Part shown: positions 42,277-51,870 of the stretch, in pieces
How the letters are laid out: the number at the start of each line of letters is the position of its first letter
Position numbering within the stretch: position 1 is the first letter of the stretch
NCBI GenBank assembly: GCA_024762795.1
Contig: JANTGS010000006.1
Coordinates: 1 to 60,478 of the forward strand
Reading direction: 5' to 3'
From: Flavobacteriaceae bacterium
Lineage (GTDB): Bacteria; Bacteroidota; Bacteroidia; Flavobacteriales; Flavobacteriaceae
Length of the DNA: 60,478 bases
The notes under the pieces: model-generated
Told to the model about the DNA's origin: nothing
The model's input: the letters and a program-made list of their open reading frames with translations, nothing else
Database searches by the model: none
Made by a program: the position numbers and the translations under genes

Positions 42277-45006
42277 ATGAAACAAAAACTACTTTTTTTA
42301 CTTTCCTTTCTTCCTTTATTTATCTATGCACAGGTTACTACTTCCCCTGCAGTACCAACACCAAATGATGCAATTACAGTAACTTTTACAACTACAGGAA
42401 CAGGCCTTGACGGTTATACCGGAGATATCTATGCTCATACCGGAGTGACTGTTGATGGAGCCCGTTGGCAAAATGTAATCGAATCCTGGGGCAACAATAC
42501 AACTCAACCTAAACTCACTAAGATCAATAATACCACATACGAATTAAAGATTACCCCCGATGTTTATACTTTTTACGGCGTTGCAACTGATAAGACCATA
42601 ACAGAACTATGTTTTGTATTTCGCTCCTCAGACAGTTCAAAAAAGAATGGAGATGATATTTTTATAAAACTCTATGAAGAAGGATTAAATATTGTGGTAA
42701 CCCATCCCGATAGTAATAATAAGGTTCTTAATCTGAATGATCAGTTAGCATTAACGGCGGAATCTTCTTTATCTGCCGATCTTGAATTGTTTGTAGATGG
42801 AGTTTCTCAAAAAACAACCGCTTCCAGTACCAATATTTCTGCCAATTATACATTTACTTCCAAAGGTTCACATATTGTTAAGGCTGAAGCCAAAAAAGGA
42901 ACAGATACAGCTTCTGATGAAAAAACGGTCTATGTAAAAACTACTACACAAAATGCTCCTTTGCCGGCAGGCGTTGTTGACGGATTAAATAAAAATACCG
43001 ATGGCTCAGTTACCTTTGTGTTAACAGCTCCCAATAAGAATGATGTTTTTGTGGTTGGCGATTTTAACGACTGGGTTTTAAATGAGAATTATCAGATGAA
43101 AAAGGATGGAGATAAATTCTGGCTAACTGTTTCGGGACTTGATCCTGCTGTGGAATTTGCCTATCAGTATCTTATCGATTACGATTTAAAAGTAGCCGAC
43201 CCTTATTCTGAAAAGATCCTCGATCCGAACAATGATAAATATATTCCAAAAGAAACTTACCCTGATCTGAAGGCTTATCCGAATGATAAAACCACTGGGA
43301 TTGTTTCAACGTTTACTATTAATGAACAAACCTACAACTGGTCGGTAAATAATTTTGTAAAACCCGATCAAAATAACCTTATAGTTTATGAACTCTTGAT
43401 CAGAGATTTTGATGTGGTTAATACCAATGATATCGGTGATCTGAAAAAAGCCATGACGCATCTTGATTATTTAGAGGAGCTTGGTGTGAATGCCATTGAG
43501 CTGATGCCGGTAAACGAATTTGAAGGTAACGACAGCTGGGGATACAATCCTTCTTTTCACGGAGCTTTGGATAAAGCTTACGGCACCAAAAACGATCTGA
43601 AAGAATTTGTAGACGAATGTCATGGAAGAGGTATTGCCGTGATTCTCGATGTGGTTTATAACCATGCTTTCAGTCAGAGTCCGCTGGCGCAGATGTACTG
43701 GGACAATGCAAATTCAAGGCCTGCAGCAGATAATCCATGGCTGAATCCAACACCGAAGCACGATTTTAATGTAGGTTACGATTTCAATCACGAAAGTGCT
43801 TATACCAAAAACTATGTAAAGCAAACCTTAAAACACTGGGTAGAGGAATTCCGCATTGACGGATTCCGTTTTGATCTTTCCAAAGGTTTTACACAAAAGA
43901 ATACTTTAGGAAATGTGGCTGCCTGGGGAAAATACGATGCTTCAAGAATAGCGATATTAAAAGATTACGGTGATTTTCTTTGGAATTTAGATGCCGGTAC
44001 TTACGCAATACTTGAACATTTTGCTGAAAATTCTGAAGAGAAAGAACTTTCGGCCTATGGTTTTATGCTTTGGGGTAACAGTAATTATAATTACAATCAG
44101 AATACCATGGGGTATGGCAGTGATGCCGATATTTCGTGGATCTCCTATAAAAAACGAACATGGAGTGATTCGCATGTTATGGGCTATATGGAGAGTCATG
44201 ATGAAGAGCGGTTGATGTATAAAAACCTGCAATACGGTAACAGTAACGGGACCTATAATGTAAAAAAACTCAATACGGCACTTTCACGCGAAGAAACTGC
44301 AGCCAATTTCTTTTTTACAATTCCGGGTCCTAAAATGATCTGGCAGTTTGGAGAACTGGGATATGATTACAGCATAGAATACAATGGCAGAACGGGTAGA
44401 AAGCCTGTTCACTGGGAATATTTTGATCAACCCGAAAGAAAAAAGGTATATGATACCTGGGCTACCCTGATCGCTTTTAAAAAGGAAGAGCCTGCTTTTC
44501 AAACTACCGACTATACCCTGAATGTAAATACTTTGGTTAAAAATATAGTTTTAAGACATGCAGATATGGATGTAGTGGTAGTTGGTAATTTTGATGTTAC
44601 GGCTAAAAGTGTTAATCCTCAGTTTACCAAAACAGGAACCTGGTACGAATATTATTCAGGAACCCAAATGAATGTGACCAATACTACAGCCCTGATAAGC
44701 TTGGAGCCCGGTGAGTACCGGCTTTATTCTACCAAGCAACTGAAGGATCCTTTGCCTGTGGAAGAAGTAACTCTGCCTTCTGATGAAGTGATCTTATATC
44801 CAAATCCGGCAAGAGACAGTTTTAAAATTAAAAAACCTGTCTCAAAAGTAGAGATCTACGATTTTACCGGAAGGAAAATAAGAAGTTTTAAAGGTCATTT
44901 CAATTCAGGAAAAGCCTATGATATTTCCGGCTTAAAGCCGTCTGTTTATATTGTTAAAATAAGTTCCGATAAGGGGGTATATTCCCAAAGACTGGTTCTT
45001 GATTAA
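42277..45006 (+). CDS. GH13 alpha-amylase with T9SS sorting domain
   Basis: About 909 residues from MKQKLLFLLSFLPLFIYAQ, a signal peptide; a TTG nine codons upstream is unlikely. An N-terminal Ig-like/CBM domain binds at about 20-220. A CBM48/E-set (FVLTAPNKNDVFVVGDFNDW) follows at about 240-330. The GH13 barrel has DVVYNHAFSQSP, GFRFDLSKGF (Asp533), AILEHFAEN (Glu580) and GYMESHDEERL (Asp642). The C-terminal type A sorting domain begins VILYPNPARDSFKI and ends YSQRLVLD, so the enzyme is exported by the type IX system and anchored at or released from the surface. It is the enzyme that would first attack polymeric starch. Confidence 0.95.
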   Translation: MKQKLLFLLSFLPLFIYAQVTTSPAVPTPNDAITVTFTTTGTGLDGYTGDIYAHTGVTVDGARWQNVIESWGNNTTQPKLTKINNTTYELKITPDVYTFYGVATDKTITELCFVFRSSDSSKKNGDDIFIKLYEEGLNIVVTHPDSNNKVLNLNDQLALTAESSLSADLELFVDGVSQKTTASSTNISANYTFTSKGSHIVKAEAKKGTDTASDEKTVYVKTTTQNAPLPAGVVDGLNKNTDGSVTFVLTAPNKNDVFVVGDFNDWVLNENYQMKKDGDKFWLTVSGLDPAVEFAYQYLIDYDLKVADPYSEKILDPNNDKYIPKETYPDLKAYPNDKTTGIVSTFTINEQTYNWSVNNFVKPDQNNLIVYELLIRDFDVVNTNDIGDLKKAMTHLDYLEELGVNAIELMPVNEFEGNDSWGYNPSFHGALDKAYGTKNDLKEFVDECHGRGIAVILDVVYNHAFSQSPLAQMYWDNANSRPAADNPWLNPTPKHDFNVGYDFNHESAYTKNYVKQTLKHWVEEFRIDGFRFDLSKGFTQKNTLGNVAAWGKYDASRIAILKDYGDFLWNLDAGTYAILEHFAENSEEKELSAYGFMLWGNSNYNYNQNTMGYGSDADISWISYKKRTWSDSHVMGYMESHDEERLMYKNLQYGNSNGTYNVKKLNTALSREETAANFFFTIPGPKMIWQFGELGYDYSIEYNGRTGRKPVHWEYFDQPERKKVYDTWATLIAFKKEEPAFQTTDYTLNVNTLVKNIVLRHADMDVVVVGNFDVTAKSVNPQFTKTGTWYEYYSGTQMNVTNTTALISLEPGEYRLYSTKQLKDPLPVEEVTLPSDEVILYPNPARDSFKIKKPVSKVEIYDFTGRKIRSFKGHFNSGKAYDISGLKPSVYIVKISSDKGVYSQRLVLD

Positions 45007-45023
45007 TTTGAGTTTATGTTTAG

Positions 45024-45062
45024 ATCCGAAGTATTTATTTTTGAGTACTTCGGATTTTTTTT
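45024..45062 (+). terminator. Terminator after the T9SS amylase
   Basis: A perfect 10-bp stem ATCCGAAGTA / TACTTCGGAT with a 12-base loop, followed by eight T. It marks the end of the starch locus on the plus strand. Confidence 0.88.
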
Positions 45063-45112
45063 AGTATTTAAGACTACTTTTAAATTATAATCTATAGCTT
45101 ATTGCTAGGGTC

Positions 45113-45901
45113 TTATTTTATTTCCAGTAATTCTATTTGTTTAAACTCCACAGGGTGGCTCTCACTTTGAAGGCAGATAAAACCGTTTTTTAAAGGCTTT
45201 CCTTCTTGGTTTTTTAGTGAGTTATATTTACCACCGATAACAGGCTTGTTATACGAAATTACTTCTTTTCCATTGATATAATGTTTGATGATGGAATCGT
45301 GAAGGACCAAAATTTCAAGGTTGATCCACTGGTCTCCGTTAAAGGTTTTAGAAGTTGAGCTGATACAATGATCTGTGATAAGTTTCTTACCCTTGTGGAT
45401 ATGCGTTCCCGGAGTACAAACATTACCGGTAGGCCTTTCTTTACCGTTGCTTAGGCCTCCTAAAAGCTGTACTTCAACAGACACCGGGAAGTCCTGATCG
45501 ATTTCCATAGTTTCAGGTGGTTGTGAATGGATCATGACACCGGAATTGCGTTTTGCCCACCCGGCACCTCCCTTGAGTTGTTTTCCGGTAAAACGGTATT
45601 GTAATTTTAAACGGTAATTTGAAAAAGGTTTCTTATAAAAAATGTGTCCGAAAGCTCCATCAAAGTTTTTGTATAGATCGTAATTTACACAGAGTTTACC
45701 TTCCTTTACCCTAAACGTATCGTTATAATTTTCATTAAGTGGATGTCCTTTGATTTTAATGACCCAGTTGTCAAGATCTTTACCGTTAAAAAGTTGTATC
45801 CAGTTTTCTTTTTGATTTATTAGGGTTTTATTTTTGTAAGCTGAAAGTATAAAAAGTCCTGCTAAAAAAACCAAAATAAGTAAAAGCTGTGTCTTTTTCA
45901 T
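45113..45901 (-). CDS. DUF1080 (3-keto-disaccharide hydrolase-type) protein
   Basis: A 262-residue protein with an N-terminal hydrophobic signal or anchor (LLLILVFLAGLFILSAY). A concanavalin-like beta-jellyroll of the DUF1080 family starts at WIQLFNGKDLDNWVIKI. FGHIFYKKPFSNYRLKLQYR, NSGVMIHSQPPE and GFICLQSESHPVEFKQIEL follow. DUF1080 proteins act on 3-keto-glycosides made by a glucoside 3-dehydrogenase. Its neighbours (ThuA, GMC dehydrogenase) fit this. It is 3 bases after the ThuA gene, so it is the last gene of the minus-strand half of the cluster. A second, diverged copy is at 51871. Confidence 0.9.
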   Translation of the reverse strand: MKKTQLLLILVFLAGLFILSAYKNKTLINQKENWIQLFNGKDLDNWVIKIKGHPLNENYNDTFRVKEGKLCVNYDLYKNFDGAFGHIFYKKPFSNYRLKLQYRFTGKQLKGGAGWAKRNSGVMIHSQPPETMEIDQDFPVSVEVQLLGGLSNGKERPTGNVCTPGTHIHKGKKLITDHCISSTSKTFNGDQWINLEILVLHDSIIKHYINGKEVISYNKPVIGGKYNSLKNQEGKPLKNGFICLQSESHPVEFKQIELLEIK

Positions 45902-45904
45902 TTT

Positions 45905-46627
45905 CTATTCTTTACCAAGTACATATAAAATACCACCCGACAGATGTTTTAAATAGGCTTCCTCCTGAAAACTTTCCACAGTATGGCCAAGTGCTGTGTA
46001 AAACATTCTTCTGTTCCCATCATCCCTGAACCAGGCAATAGGATGCTCTTTACCGTGTTTACCACCCGAATAAGTAGTTTCATCAAGGTTTAGTAAAACG
46101 TTAATATCAGGTTCGATATCCTTAAAATTATACCACTCATCATGCCGTATCCAGACTTTATCTAAAAAGGATGTTGCTGGATGATTTGGATTGACAACAT
46201 TAATCTTTGCCTCCTGAGGTTTTGGGTGATCTAAAAAATAAGCTCCCAGTAATTTGCCAAACCAGGGCCAGTTGTATTCTGTTGCTGTAGCAGAGTGAAT
46301 ACCAACAAAACCGCCACCATTTTCGATAAAAGTTTTGAATTTATCCTGTTGAAGGTCGTTCAATACATCCCCTGAAGTACTTAAAAAAATAACGGCATCG
46401 GTATCTTTTATATTTGATACCAGTACCTCTGAATCTTCAGTAGCCAGTACCTGATAATGGTTCTTTTTGCCCAGTTCTTTAATGCTTTTAATCCCTGCTT
46501 CAATAGATTTATGTCGGTATTTTACTGTTTTGGAAAACACAATTACCTTAGGTTGCTGTGCTAAAACCCGGGTAGAGAAAAAGATTCCAAATCCAAAGAG
46601 AATAAACATTTTAAAGTTAAAATTCAT
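45905..46627 (-). CDS. ThuA domain protein, secreted
   Basis: About 240 residues from MNFNFKMFILFGFG; an upstream ATG adds 27 residues in front of the signal peptide and is unlikely. The glutamine-amidotransferase-like ThuA fold shows KVIVFSKTVKYRHKSIEAG, DAVIFLSTSGDVLN, GGGFVGIHSATATEYNWPW and RMFYTALGHTVESF. ThuA belongs to trehalose and 3-keto-sugar catabolism in rhizobia; its exact reaction is unsettled. The gene precedes DUF1080 by 3 bases. Confidence 0.9.
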   Translation of the reverse strand: MNFNFKMFILFGFGIFFSTRVLAQQPKVIVFSKTVKYRHKSIEAGIKSIKELGKKNHYQVLATEDSEVLVSNIKDTDAVIFLSTSGDVLNDLQQDKFKTFIENGGGFVGIHSATATEYNWPWFGKLLGAYFLDHPKPQEAKINVVNPNHPATSFLDKVWIRHDEWYNFKDIEPDINVLLNLDETTYSGGKHGKEHPIAWFRDDGNRRMFYTALGHTVESFQEEAYLKHLSGGILYVLGKE

Positions 46628-46713
46628 GTATAGAAAGTATTGTCGTGTATACAAATATACCTGATTATTTCTATAGTGCTGGCCTATAAAGTGCTTGAAA
46701 TGTTTCAATCTGC

Positions 46714-46790
46714 TTTACCCCAACCCTAAAGGGTGGCTGATTTTCAACATTTTCTCTCTTTAGAGTTGGAGTAAAAAATGTTGAAAATCA
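46714..46790. repeat. Nested inverted-repeat element
   Basis: Arm A (46714-46733, with CCCCAACCCTAAAGGG) pairs with 46756-46775 (17 of 20 positions). Arm B TGATTTTCAACATTTT (46738-46753) pairs perfectly with 46775-46790. The two pairings interleave, so the RNA or DNA can form alternative hairpins. CCCTAAAGGG-type palindromes are a frequent dispersed intergenic element in Flavobacteriaceae. It lies between the ThuA gene and the small-subunit gene. Confidence 0.6.
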
Positions 46791-46853
46791 AAATGGATTG
46801 ACATTATGGGCAAGCACTAACTCATTAAAACATTAACTCATTACAGCATAAAC

Positions 46854-47429
46854 TTACAAAGCCCAGGCAAGGCCTCCTGTTGCTTCTTCTATAGAAAGGC
46901 AAGCCTTATATTCGCCCGGAATAGGATCATAGGCCAGGATCTTTTCCCCAACTTTTTCGGTAGCCTTATAAGCCCATACAGTGGTTTTTCTCAGATCGGT
47001 AAGAAAGTTTAGAATCAAAGTGTCCTTATTGTTTTTCTTAAAGGATTGGAGGTCTTCAAGTGAGGCTTTCAGGAATTTTGTCAGGATCTTATGGTAATCC
47101 TGGTCGGAACCACTTTTTACAACGGACAAAATTTCCAATAATCCTTTTTTAGTAAAATTCTGTTGGTCTTGATCTGCCACATTCTTCAGATAAGAATCGA
47201 TAAACTGAGGGATACCCAATTCAACCGCTCCGGGATATTTTTCGGTCTTAGGCAGGATCAGATCAACCAGTTTTTGCATTACAAAAGCTTCTTCTTTATC
47301 GAAGAAAACAGGTTGCCAGTCAACTTTCGGATGGTTACTGCAACTTTGCAATAAGCTGATCACAGCCGGTGTAACAACTATATATCCTAATGATAATCCT
47401 ATTCCTTTTAAAGCATTTCTTCTGTCCAT
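46854..47429 (-). CDS. Gluconate 2-dehydrogenase subunit 3 family protein (small subunit of GMC dehydrogenase)
   Basis: A 191-residue protein with a Tat-type signal (MDRRNALKGIGLSLGYIVV, twin Arg) and a lipobox-like LLQSCSN. The mature part matches the gluconate_2-dh3 family (QKLVDLILPKTEKYPGAVELG, IDSYLKN). In known FAD-dependent sugar dehydrogenases this subunit carries the signal peptide and takes the signal-less catalytic subunit through the Tat pore. The catalytic gene lies directly upstream with a one-base gap, which fits that model. A cytochrome c electron acceptor gene is not in the window. Confidence 0.88.
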   Translation of the reverse strand: MDRRNALKGIGLSLGYIVVTPAVISLLQSCSNHPKVDWQPVFFDKEEAFVMQKLVDLILPKTEKYPGAVELGIPQFIDSYLKNVADQDQQNFTKKGLLEILSVVKSGSDQDYHKILTKFLKASLEDLQSFKKNNKDTLILNFLTDLRKTTVWAYKATEKVGEKILAYDPIPGEYKACLSIEEATGGLAWAL

Positions 47430-47430
47430 A

Positions 47431-49119
47431 TCAAGCTTTTTTAAATTGTTTTACCGCATGATAAGCTGCCCTTGCCGTAATGGCCATATAAGTAAGTGAT
47501 GGGTTTTGACAGGCGGATGAGGTCATACAGGAACCATCAGTAACATATACATTGGGAACTCCGTGAACCTGATTATTTTCATTTACTACAGATGTTTTGG
47601 GATCCTTGCCCATACGTGCTGTTCCCATTTCATGAATACCTATGCCCGGAGCATGCAAATTATTATAGGTTTTCACTTTTTTAAAACCGGCATTTTTCAG
47701 GATCTCCTCAGCCTGTTGCACCATATCTTGTCGCATTTTCATTTCATTTTCTTTCCATTCGGCATCAAAAGTGATGGTAGGTAATCCCCATTCATCCGTT
47801 TTTTCATAGTCGAGATACATCTTATTTTCATGATAAGGAAGACATTCTCCAAATCCGCTTAAAGCGATGGTCCAGTCACCGGGTTTTAATATCTTTTCGG
47901 TCAGTTCTGTTCCGTATCCTGCTTCCTTGATCTTGTCGGAATAATCAACACGTTGGGCTTCACCCTGGAAACCATAACCTCTGAGGAAATCGGTTTTTGT
48001 TTTTTTATCTCCGAGATTTCTGAATCTCGGAATATAAATTCCATTGGGTCTGCGTCCTTTAAAATATTTATCGTTAAACTGATCTGCTTTGGCATAAGCA
48101 CCTACCCCTAAATGGTGATCCATCAGATTATGTCCCAGTTCTCCCGAATCATTTCCCATACCTTTTGGAAAACGTTTTGATTTTGATTGCATAAGGATAG
48201 CTGCAGAAGGAACTGTAGAGGCACATACAAAGATAATTTCGGCATTAAATACTAGTTTTTCCTTAGTTTCTGAATCAATTACTTTTACTCCCGTAGCTTT
48301 CTTTAGTTTTTCATCATAAATGATCTCATGAACGATTGAATTCGGCCTTAAGGCCATATTGCCGGTTTTTTCGGCTGCAGGGAGTGTGGAAGAATTACTG
48401 CTGAAATATCCCCCGAAAGGGCATCCTCTTACACAACGATCTCTGTACTGGCATTTGCTCCTTCCTTCGTACTGCTTATCTCCGGTTATATGTGCAGCTC
48501 TTCCAATAGTCAACACTCTGTCATCATAATTTTCAGCGATCTTTTCTTTTAAATAGGCTTCAACACAATTCAATTCCATAGGAGGACCAAATTTTCCATC
48601 AGGAAGCTGAGGTAATCCCATTTTTTCACCACTTACACCGATATATTCCTCTACATAATCATACCATTTTTCAAGGTCTTTGTACCGTATAGGCCAGTCG
48701 ATGGCCACACCATCTTTTTTATTGGCCTCAAAATCCAGATCGCTCCAACGATAGGTTTGCCGCCACCAGGTCAATGAGCGTCCGCCAACCTGATACCCTC
48801 TGATCCAATCGAATCTTTTTTCTTCATTATAGGGATGTTTCAGGTCGTCTACAAAAAAATGTTTGGAGGCTTCATCGGGTACATAACCTGTACGCGTTTG
48901 TTTTAGTTGATGCTTTTTTTCTTCATAAGTCAATACCCCTTTATAGGTAAAATCCCATGGGTCTTTGTACATGGTAGGGTAATCAACAATATGTTTAACC
49001 ATTCTTCCTCTTTCAAGAACCAGGGTTTTTAAACCTTTCTCACAGAGCTCTTTGGCAGCCCATCCTCCCGTAATGCCGGTACCGATAACAATAGCATCGT
49101 AATCTTTTTTAATACGCAT
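47431..49119 (-). CDS. GMC oxidoreductase, probable glucoside 3-dehydrogenase catalytic subunit
   Basis: A 562-residue flavoenzyme without signal peptide. The FAD-binding motif is AIVIGTGITGGWAAKEL. A Cys-rich stretch, SKCQYRDRCVRGCPFGG (about residues 227-243), resembles the [3Fe-4S] ligand region of FAD-glucose and glucoside dehydrogenases. The C-terminal GMC domain contains GIHEMGTARMG and the catalytic His/Asn region SACQNPSLTYMA. It would oxidise the C3 hydroxyl of glycosides or disaccharides in the periplasm to 3-keto sugars. The sugar specificity is inferred from context (DUF1080, ThuA, isomerase). Confidence 0.9.
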   Translation of the reverse strand: MRIKKDYDAIVIGTGITGGWAAKELCEKGLKTLVLERGRMVKHIVDYPTMYKDPWDFTYKGVLTYEEKKHQLKQTRTGYVPDEASKHFFVDDLKHPYNEEKRFDWIRGYQVGGRSLTWWRQTYRWSDLDFEANKKDGVAIDWPIRYKDLEKWYDYVEEYIGVSGEKMGLPQLPDGKFGPPMELNCVEAYLKEKIAENYDDRVLTIGRAAHITGDKQYEGRSKCQYRDRCVRGCPFGGYFSSNSSTLPAAEKTGNMALRPNSIVHEIIYDEKLKKATGVKVIDSETKEKLVFNAEIIFVCASTVPSAAILMQSKSKRFPKGMGNDSGELGHNLMDHHLGVGAYAKADQFNDKYFKGRRPNGIYIPRFRNLGDKKTKTDFLRGYGFQGEAQRVDYSDKIKEAGYGTELTEKILKPGDWTIALSGFGECLPYHENKMYLDYEKTDEWGLPTITFDAEWKENEMKMRQDMVQQAEEILKNAGFKKVKTYNNLHAPGIGIHEMGTARMGKDPKTSVVNENNQVHGVPNVYVTDGSCMTSSACQNPSLTYMAITARAAYHAVKQFKKA

Positions 49120-49361
49120 AGATCTGTTTATAAATCAGGAATTGTAAAAATTCACCCAAAAGTAAGAAAGAGAAATTAAAAACCCGAATTTTTATCATTT
49201 TGATTTTTTATATTTAAAGAAGTTACTCAGATTACCTATAATTAAAGCAGTATTTAAGATTTTTCTATAAACTTTAATTAATGTTTAATAAATATTCATT
49301 TTCATAAATTGATTTATTATATTTACCTGACTTTTGCTAAAGTGTATTTAAAACATAATAA

Positions 49362-50294
49362 ATGAAACGAAGAGATTTTATATTAAAAACAGCCGCTTCC
49401 GGAATGGCATTGTCGGCTTTTGGATTGTATGGATTTAGAAATAAGACTGATGTGGCTGATAAACATTTGTTTTTTAAACTATCTCTTGCCGAATGGTCTT
49501 TTCATAAGGCACTTTTTGATAAAAAGATGGATAATCTTGATTTTGCTGCTAAAGCAAAAAGTTTAGGATTTGAAGGCCTGGAATATGTAAATACCTTTTT
49601 TAAAGATAAAGCAAAAGATAAAAATTATTTGAAAGAGTTGAATTCCCGTGCTGCCGGGGAAGGTTTAAAAAATGTCCTGATCATGATCGACGGAGAGGGT
49701 AATCTGGCTGAAACCAATAATAAACTCAGGTTAAGAGGTATCGAAAATCATCATAAATGGGTAGATGCAGCACATTTTTTAGGCTGCCATGCCATCAGGG
49801 TAAATTTAAGAGGAGGTAAGGAAAAAGAAGAGGCCCTAAAAACAAGTATAGATTCTTTAAACAGACTCTCAGATTATGCCAAAGGATCCAATATCAGTAT
49901 TCTGGTTGAAAATCACGGTGGATTTTCGTCAGACGGAGATTGGATGACCCGGGTTTTCTCACAAGTAAAGAATGAAAATACAGGAACTTTACCCGATTTT
50001 GGAAACTTTTGTATTACCAGAGGTAAAGATCATCAGTGCGCTGAAGAATATGACCGTTATAAAGGGATGCGTCAGTTGCTGAAATTTGCCAAAGCCGTAA
50101 GTGCAAAATCACATGTATTTGATGTAAAAGGAAATGAAAGAGAGATCGATTATTACCGCATCATGAAGATGGTTAAAGAAGTGGGTTATAAAGGTTTTGT
50201 TGGAGTTGAATTTGAAGGTAACGAGGTTCCCGAAGAAAAGGGTGTAGAATTAACGCGTGATCTTTTAATTAAAGTTGGAAAACAATTGTCATAG
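49362..50294 (+). CDS. Tat-exported sugar isomerase/epimerase-type TIM-barrel protein
   Basis: A 310-residue protein with a Tat signal (MKRRDFILKTAASGMALSAF). The AP-endonuclease-2-like TIM barrel shows KLSLAEWSFHKALF, SLGFEGLEYVN, VLIMIDGEGN, ISILVENHGGFSSDGDW (metal-binding Glu) and GFVGVEFEGNE. Similar proteins beside DUF1080 and Gfo/Idh genes act on 3-keto sugars (isomerisation or elimination). The gene is divergent from the GMC gene across a 242-base interval that carries a -7-like TATATTTA at 49318-49325. It heads the plus-strand half of the cluster. Confidence 0.9.
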   Translation: MKRRDFILKTAASGMALSAFGLYGFRNKTDVADKHLFFKLSLAEWSFHKALFDKKMDNLDFAAKAKSLGFEGLEYVNTFFKDKAKDKNYLKELNSRAAGEGLKNVLIMIDGEGNLAETNNKLRLRGIENHHKWVDAAHFLGCHAIRVNLRGGKEKEEALKTSIDSLNRLSDYAKGSNISILVENHGGFSSDGDWMTRVFSQVKNENTGTLPDFGNFCITRGKDHQCAEEYDRYKGMRQLLKFAKAVSAKSHVFDVKGNEREIDYYRIMKMVKEVGYKGFVGVEFEGNEVPEEKGVELTRDLLIKVGKQLS

Positions 50295-50351
50295 ATATAC
50301 TTCCGGCTGTTTTAAACAAGAATTCATTTAATAATTTTCAAATTTTATATT

Positions 50352-51839
50352 ATGAGTAAGTTTATAAAAAAGAATTCCATTACCAGAAGGGATTTTGTTA
50401 AGAGTGCTGCGGCTGCGACCGCCGGGTTTACAATTGTGCCTTCATTTGCTGTGAGTGGTCTTGGGCATAAAGCCCCCAGTGATAAGTTGAATATTGTTGG
50501 TGTAGGTATAGGCGGAATGGGTTTTCACAATTTAAAAGAGATGGAAACCGAAAATATTATTGGTCTATGTGATGTTGACTGGAAATATGCCAACAGGGTT
50601 TTTAAACACTATCCAAAAGCTAAAAAGTACAAAGATTTCAGAAAGATGTATGATGAGATGGGTAAGGATTTTGATGCTGTAGTTGTTGCTACTGCTGATC
50701 ATACTCATGCTATAGTTGCTGCAAATGCCATTACTATGGGGAAACATGTATATGTGCAAAAGCCTTTGACACATACGGTATATGAATCACGTCTTTTAAC
50801 TAAACTTGCTGAAAAATATAAGGTTGCTACTTCAATGGGTAACCAGGGATCATCGGGTGAAGGTGTTAATCTGTCAACAGAGTGGATTGCCAACAATGAG
50901 ATTGGTGATGTTACTCGTGTTGAAGCATTTACCGACAGACCTATCTGGCCACAGGGACTTCCTCGTCCTGCAAATATGACACCTCCAGATACTTTAGATT
51001 GGGATAAATTTATTGGTCCCGCAAAATACCGTCCGTATAATGAAATTTACACACCCTGGAACTGGCGCGGATGGTGGGATTTTGGTACCGGTGCCTTAGG
51101 AGATATGGCTTGTCATATTTTACATCCCGTTTTTGTGGGTCTTGAACTAGGATATCCAACTAAAGCTCAGGGCAGTTCAACCTTATTGCTGGAAGATTCT
51201 GCTCCAAATGCTCAAAAAGTTTCGCTTACCTTCCCAAAACGTACTCCAAGTAAAAGAATGAAGGCTAATTTACCTGAGGTTGAAGTAACATGGTATGATG
51301 GAGGTCTGCAACCCAATAAACCTGAAGGATGGCCTGATGGTAAAAATATGAACAATTCAGGTGGAGGTATTATCCTTCATGGAACAAAAGATAAACTTAT
51401 TGCAGGATGCTATGGTAAAGATCCGTGGTTATTATCAGGAAGAAAACCTAATGCTCCTAAATTCAGGAGACGAATTGAAGTTTCTCATGAACAAGATTGG
51501 ATAAGAGCTTGTAAAGAAAGTCCGGAAAACAGAACTCCTACAGCCTCTCCATTTAGTGAAGCAGGTCCGTTTAATGAAATGGTGGTAATGGGCGTTTTGG
51601 CGGTTAGATTACAAACCTTAAATAAAGAACTTGAATGGGATGGTAAAAATATGCAATTTACCAACATCAGTGATAATGAAGAAATTAAGATCATTAAAAA
51701 GGACAATTTCAAGATAAAAGATGGTCATCCGACTTTCCATAAGGAATGGACTAAACCGGTTAGTGCAAAAGGATTTGCAAATGAGCTGATCAAGCATAAT
51801 TACAGAGATGGCTGGAAACTGCCTGATATGCCAAAATAG
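50352..51839 (+). CDS. Tat-exported Gfo/Idh/MocA family oxidoreductase
   Basis: A 495-residue protein with a Tat signal (SITRRDFVKSAAAATAGFTI). The Rossmann domain starts at KLNIVGVGIGGMGFHNLKEM. The usual EKP motif reads VYVQKPLTHTVYES, with Gln in place of Glu as in the exported subfamily. The C-terminal substrate domain contains WRGWWDFGTGALGDMACHIL. Periplasmic members carry a tightly bound NAD(H) and can run closed oxidoreduction cycles on sugars. It follows the isomerase gene and precedes a DUF1080 lipoprotein gene by 31 bases. Confidence 0.92.
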   Translation: MSKFIKKNSITRRDFVKSAAAATAGFTIVPSFAVSGLGHKAPSDKLNIVGVGIGGMGFHNLKEMETENIIGLCDVDWKYANRVFKHYPKAKKYKDFRKMYDEMGKDFDAVVVATADHTHAIVAANAITMGKHVYVQKPLTHTVYESRLLTKLAEKYKVATSMGNQGSSGEGVNLSTEWIANNEIGDVTRVEAFTDRPIWPQGLPRPANMTPPDTLDWDKFIGPAKYRPYNEIYTPWNWRGWWDFGTGALGDMACHILHPVFVGLELGYPTKAQGSSTLLLEDSAPNAQKVSLTFPKRTPSKRMKANLPEVEVTWYDGGLQPNKPEGWPDGKNMNNSGGGIILHGTKDKLIAGCYGKDPWLLSGRKPNAPKFRRRIEVSHEQDWIRACKESPENRTPTASPFSEAGPFNEMVVMGVLAVRLQTLNKELEWDGKNMQFTNISDNEEIKIIKKDNFKIKDGHPTFHKEWTKPVSAKGFANELIKHNYRDGWKLPDMPK

Positions 51840-51870
51840 AAACAGTTATAAATTTAATAAATAGATAAGA

